A DNA stretch of 64,000 nucleotides, taken from the NCBI GenBank assembly GCA_964059195.1, contig CAXKWD010000007.1, positions 56,271,620-56,335,619 on the forward strand, read 5' to 3'. The notes beneath the pieces are model-generated. The model had not been told where the DNA came from. It saw only the letters and a list, made by a program, of their open reading frames with translations, and did not search any database. Shown here one piece after another: positions 61,477-64,000 of the stretch (position 1 is the stretch's first letter; every line of letters begins with the position of its first letter). This stretch comes from Ectobius pallidus. Its lineage: Eukaryota; Arthropoda; Insecta; Blattodea; Ectobiidae. The position numbers and the translations under genes are program-made.

Positions 61477-64000
61477 AATCTACTGCTGTGCGTAGAAAGG
61501 GCCTAACAGGAGTTACTCTGTAGTTAGGAAGATTGCCCATCAGCTGTTGAGCAGATTGTGCCTTTAGTTTATAGCAAGTCAGACACTTGTGTAGAACAGA
61601 TTTCACCAGTCTGCGCACGCAAGGGATCCAATATGCTTGTCTTAAGGAAGCTATTGTCAGCTGATGTGAAGCATGTAGAAGTTTAAAATGTTCATGCTTT
61701 ACAATTAGAGCAGTCAGATGGTGCTTGGTTGGCAATATGATCTGATGTTTAGCATCATATGCAAGATGAGATTTATCTATGCGACCACCAACTCGTAGAA
61801 GACCATTTTCGTCCAGAAATGGTGTTAAAGTATGAATAGAACTTTTAGCAGAAGTTTCTTTCATATTTTTAAGATCTGCAATTTCACTCTTAAAAGAGGA
61901 ATGTTGAGCACTTTTAACACAAGTTTGTAAAGCTTGTTGAAACTCTTCGGCTGTAATAGGTCCATGAAATTTTGTTTCATGGCGACATGCAGCAATAAAT
62001 CTATTCATGTAGCATGTTACTCTTTGCAGGCGTCGGAGATCTGAGAATCTTGCAAGGAAATGTTCTTTCTCCATTGTTGACACCAGACAGACATTTGTAA
62101 GTTGTTCTGATGAATCAGGAACACTTAGTTGTTGTGGTTGTTTTGGCCAGGATGTCTCGGGTGAAGATAACCAGTTAGGACCGTGCCACCACAAATCGAT
62201 TTCAGATAACTGCTCACAAGAAATTCCTCTTGAGACAAGATCTGCTGGATTATCATGTGTGGCAATGTGACGCCATATAGCAGTCTCCGAAAGTTCTTGT
62301 ATCTGTGACACACGATTTGAAACAAAGGTTTTCCACTTTCGCGCATCAGTTTTGAGCCAAGAAAGTACCACAGTAGAATCTGACCACAAAAAATTTTGTG
62401 AAGGTTGTACCTTGAGGTCACTTAGCACTTTGTTGTATAATTTAGCTAGCAGAAGTGCACCACAGAGTTCAAGGCGTGGAATGGTTTGCTTCTTTAGAGG
62501 AGAAACCTTAGATTTTGAACATAATAGTTGAATAGTAGTTTCACCTTCACTATTTACAGAACGAATATGTTTACAAGCTCCATACGCCTTCTGGGAGGCG
62601 TCACAGAAACCATGTAATTGAATGTCCTGCACTGTACCAGATGTAAGCACATATCTGGGAATACGCAAGGTGTGCATAGTAGCTAATGTTTCACAGATTT
62701 CCATCCATTTCTCCTCCAGATGCACAGGTACGGTTTCATCCCAGTCTAATTTCTCAATCCAGAGAGATTGCATAAAGATTTTAGCATTTATGACAATAGG
62801 GCTAGCCAATCCTAGCGGATCAAAGATAGATGAAATAAGTGAAAGGATATTTCGTTTGGTTAGTTTACCTTGCACATGGGTTTGGAGTGAAGGATGTGAT
62901 TGGATCTGGAATTCATCATTAACTGGATGCCAAAGTAAGCCTAGGGCATGTATGTTTTCATTGTTATCAAGTGCCAGGGGCAATTGAGTTTCTCGATGTG
63001 AAGGAGGTACTGATTCCAATAAAGCTTCATGATTGGAACACCATTTTCGCAGAGGAAATCCACCACAATTGAGCATATCTGTAAGCTCCCTTTGCAGTTT
63101 CAGGGCTTCTTGGATGTCATTGTGGCCTGCTAAACAGTCATCAACATAAAATGATTCCCGTACTGCCTGAGCAGCAAGCGGATACTTCTCTTCTTCTTCT
63201 AGCGCAAGCTGATGTAAAGATCTTATGGCCAAAAATGATGCAGATTTGGTACCATAAGTGACAGTAGTTAGAGCGTAGTCTTGTATGGGTTCATTAGGAC
63301 TTGAACGCCACACAATTCTTTGAAGATTCTGATCATCTTTATGCATTCTTACTTGCCTGTACATTTTAGAAATGTCTGCTGAAAATGCATACTTGTAGGT
63401 GCGGAACCGAAGTACAATAGATGAAAGATCGTCCTGTATAGTTGGCCCTAGTTTCAAGATGTCGTTCAATGACTTGCCTGAAGACGACTTTGCTGAGGCA
63501 TCGAATACAACTCGGGTTTTCGTGCTAGTTGAACTAGGTTTTATAACAGCATGATGCGGCAAGTAGTAACACTTTTCTCCAGGCTGAGGAAGTGAAACCT
63601 TCTTCATGTGGCCTAGATTTTCATACTCTTCCAGAAATTTGGAATAGTCTTCTTTTAAGCTAGGGTTAGCTTGAAGTTTGCGTTCCAGGTGTCCTAAGCG
63701 TTTTATAGCTTGTTGTCTAGATTCGCCCAGAGAATCTACAGGTTGATTCTTGGGGAGTTGCACTACGAATGCACCATCAGTTGCACGAGTAGTGTTTTCT
63801 ACGTAGTGTTCTTCACATTCACGTTCCTCTTTGGTGTGTACTGCGCTGGGAAAGTCTTCCAGCTCCCAAAATTGCCTTAGTTGCCTGTCCACGTTGTCGA
63901 CAGTTACAAACAAGTTATGCTGTGAGAACGTCACCTTCTTGTTTTTAATGGCAGACTTAGGAACTGTACCACTGATTATCCAACCAAGTTCAGTGTTGGT
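61463..64000 (-). CDS. BEL/Pao Pol: protease end, RT, RNase H, integrase finger (partial)
   Basis: The frame is open across the window edge, so the start is not seen. The first residues, TELGWIISGTVPK, are the usual end of a BEL protease. RT follows with YYLPHHAVIKPSS, TRVVFDAS, ADISKMYRQV and the catalytic FYVDDCLAG (YVDD near 63137-63148). RNase H has LHGFCDASQKAYGACK, PRLELCGALLLAKL and FLWSDSTVVLSWL. The integrase zinc finger has HEHFKLLHASHQLTI and CLTCYKLK. The frame ends a few residues into the integrase core (TAVDYEMS) because of the deletion. RT and RNase H residues look intact. Confidence 0.92.
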   Translation of the reverse strand, partial: TNTELGWIISGTVPKSAIKNKKVTFSQHNLFVTVDNVDRQLRQFWELEDFPSAVHTKEERECEEHYVENTTRATDGAFVVQLPKNQPVDSLGESRQQAIKRLGHLERKLQANPSLKEDYSKFLEEYENLGHMKKVSLPQPGEKCYYLPHHAVIKPSSTSTKTRVVFDASAKSSSGKSLNDILKLGPTIQDDLSSIVLRFRTYKYAFSADISKMYRQVRMHKDDQNLQRIVWRSSPNEPIQDYALTTVTYGTKSASFLAIRSLHQLALEEEEKYPLAAQAVRESFYVDDCLAGHNDIQEALKLQRELTDMLNCGGFPLRKWCSNHEALLESVPPSHRETQLPLALDNNENIHALGLLWHPVNDEFQIQSHPSLQTHVQGKLTKRNILSLISSIFDPLGLASPIVINAKIFMQSLWIEKLDWDETVPVHLEEKWMEICETLATMHTLRIPRYVLTSGTVQDIQLHGFCDASQKAYGACKHIRSVNSEGETTIQLLCSKSKVSPLKKQTIPRLELCGALLLAKLYNKVLSDLKVQPSQNFLWSDSTVVLSWLKTDARKWKTFVSNRVSQIQELSETAIWRHIATHDNPADLVSRGISCEQLSEIDLWWHGPNWLSSPETSWPKQPQQLSVPDSSEQLTNVCLVSTMEKEHFLARFSDLRRLQRVTCYMNRFIAACRHETKFHGPITAEEFQQALQTCVKSAQHSSFKSEIADLKNMKETSAKSSIHTLTPFLDENGLLRVGGRIDKSHLAYDAKHQIILPTKHHLTALIVKHEHFKLLHASHQLTIASLRQAYWIPCVRRLVKSVLHKCLTCYKLKAQSAQQLMGNLPNYRVTPVRPFLRTAVDYEMS

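Larger units (their letters stand above)
60522..64000 (-). mobile_element. BEL/Pao LTR retrotransposon, 3' part, integrase-deleted
   Basis: On the minus strand: pol from the window edge (64000) to 61463, a displaced integrase end (61476-61171), a polypurine tract and a 3' LTR. Gag, most of the protease and the 5' LTR lie beyond the window. Loss of the integrase core makes this copy non-autonomous. Confidence 0.85.

Overview
The window looks like a piece of a large, AT-rich insect (or other arthropod) genome made almost entirely of transposable elements (TEs). I found no host gene, rRNA gene or functional tRNA gene. The arthropod reading rests on the TE mix (BEL/Pao, Gypsy, an I/R1-type non-LTR element, a P-element-like THAP transposase, mariner and hAT elements) and on runs resembling the arthropod telomere repeat TTAGG. 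A cockroach-like, hemimetabolous insect is only a guess.

Layout. 1-3.1 kb: a decayed non-LTR reverse transcriptase (RT), a pogo/Tigger-like element enclosing a TTAA-flanked element, and a hAT MITE with an 8-bp target duplication. 4.2-10.6 kb: a nest of non-LTR elements. One plus-strand element is split by a deleted mariner and by a minus-strand element carrying endonuclease and RT, and another plus-strand RT copy abuts it. 10.6-19 kb: no coding signal, but many diverged repeats, a tRNA-derived SINE, a degenerate ~280-bp tandem array and a 151-bp duplication. 19-21.5 kb: a ~1.5-kb imperfect palindrome with GTCTC-rich arms and TTAGG-like sequence at its centre. 22.0-32.1 kb: an apparently intact, very young Gypsy element with ~2.44-kb LTRs, one 1513-aa Gag-Pol ORF and an unusual leader carrying five primer-binding-site-like repeats. 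32.9-39.9 kb (minus): a second Gypsy family, with young 1045-bp LTRs and an intact 716-aa Gag but most of pol deleted. It sits inside the pol of a third, older Gypsy relative (40-45 kb). 45.4-47.1 kb: a likely 1.69-kb solo LTR inside a second copy of the repeat seen at 21 kb. 47.6-50.8 kb: an RT fragment, a ~70-bp minisatellite, and a hAT inside a hAT. 50.8-56.3 kb: a nearly complete I/R1-type non-LTR element whose ORF1 and ORF2 meet at a TAATG stop-start overlap. 57.4-60.2 kb (minus): a P-element-like transposase with a long intact ORF. 60.5-64.0 kb (minus): a BEL/Pao element that lost its integrase core and runs off the window edge.

The elements do not form a pathway. Their relations are nesting, decay and recombination. 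The youngest insertions by LTR identity are the Gypsy at 22-32 kb and the deleted Gypsy at 33-40 kb. The intact reading frames that could still supply protein are the Gypsy Gag-Pol, the Gag at 36.4-38.5 kb and the P-like transposase. All coordinates and motifs were read by eye, with no database search.
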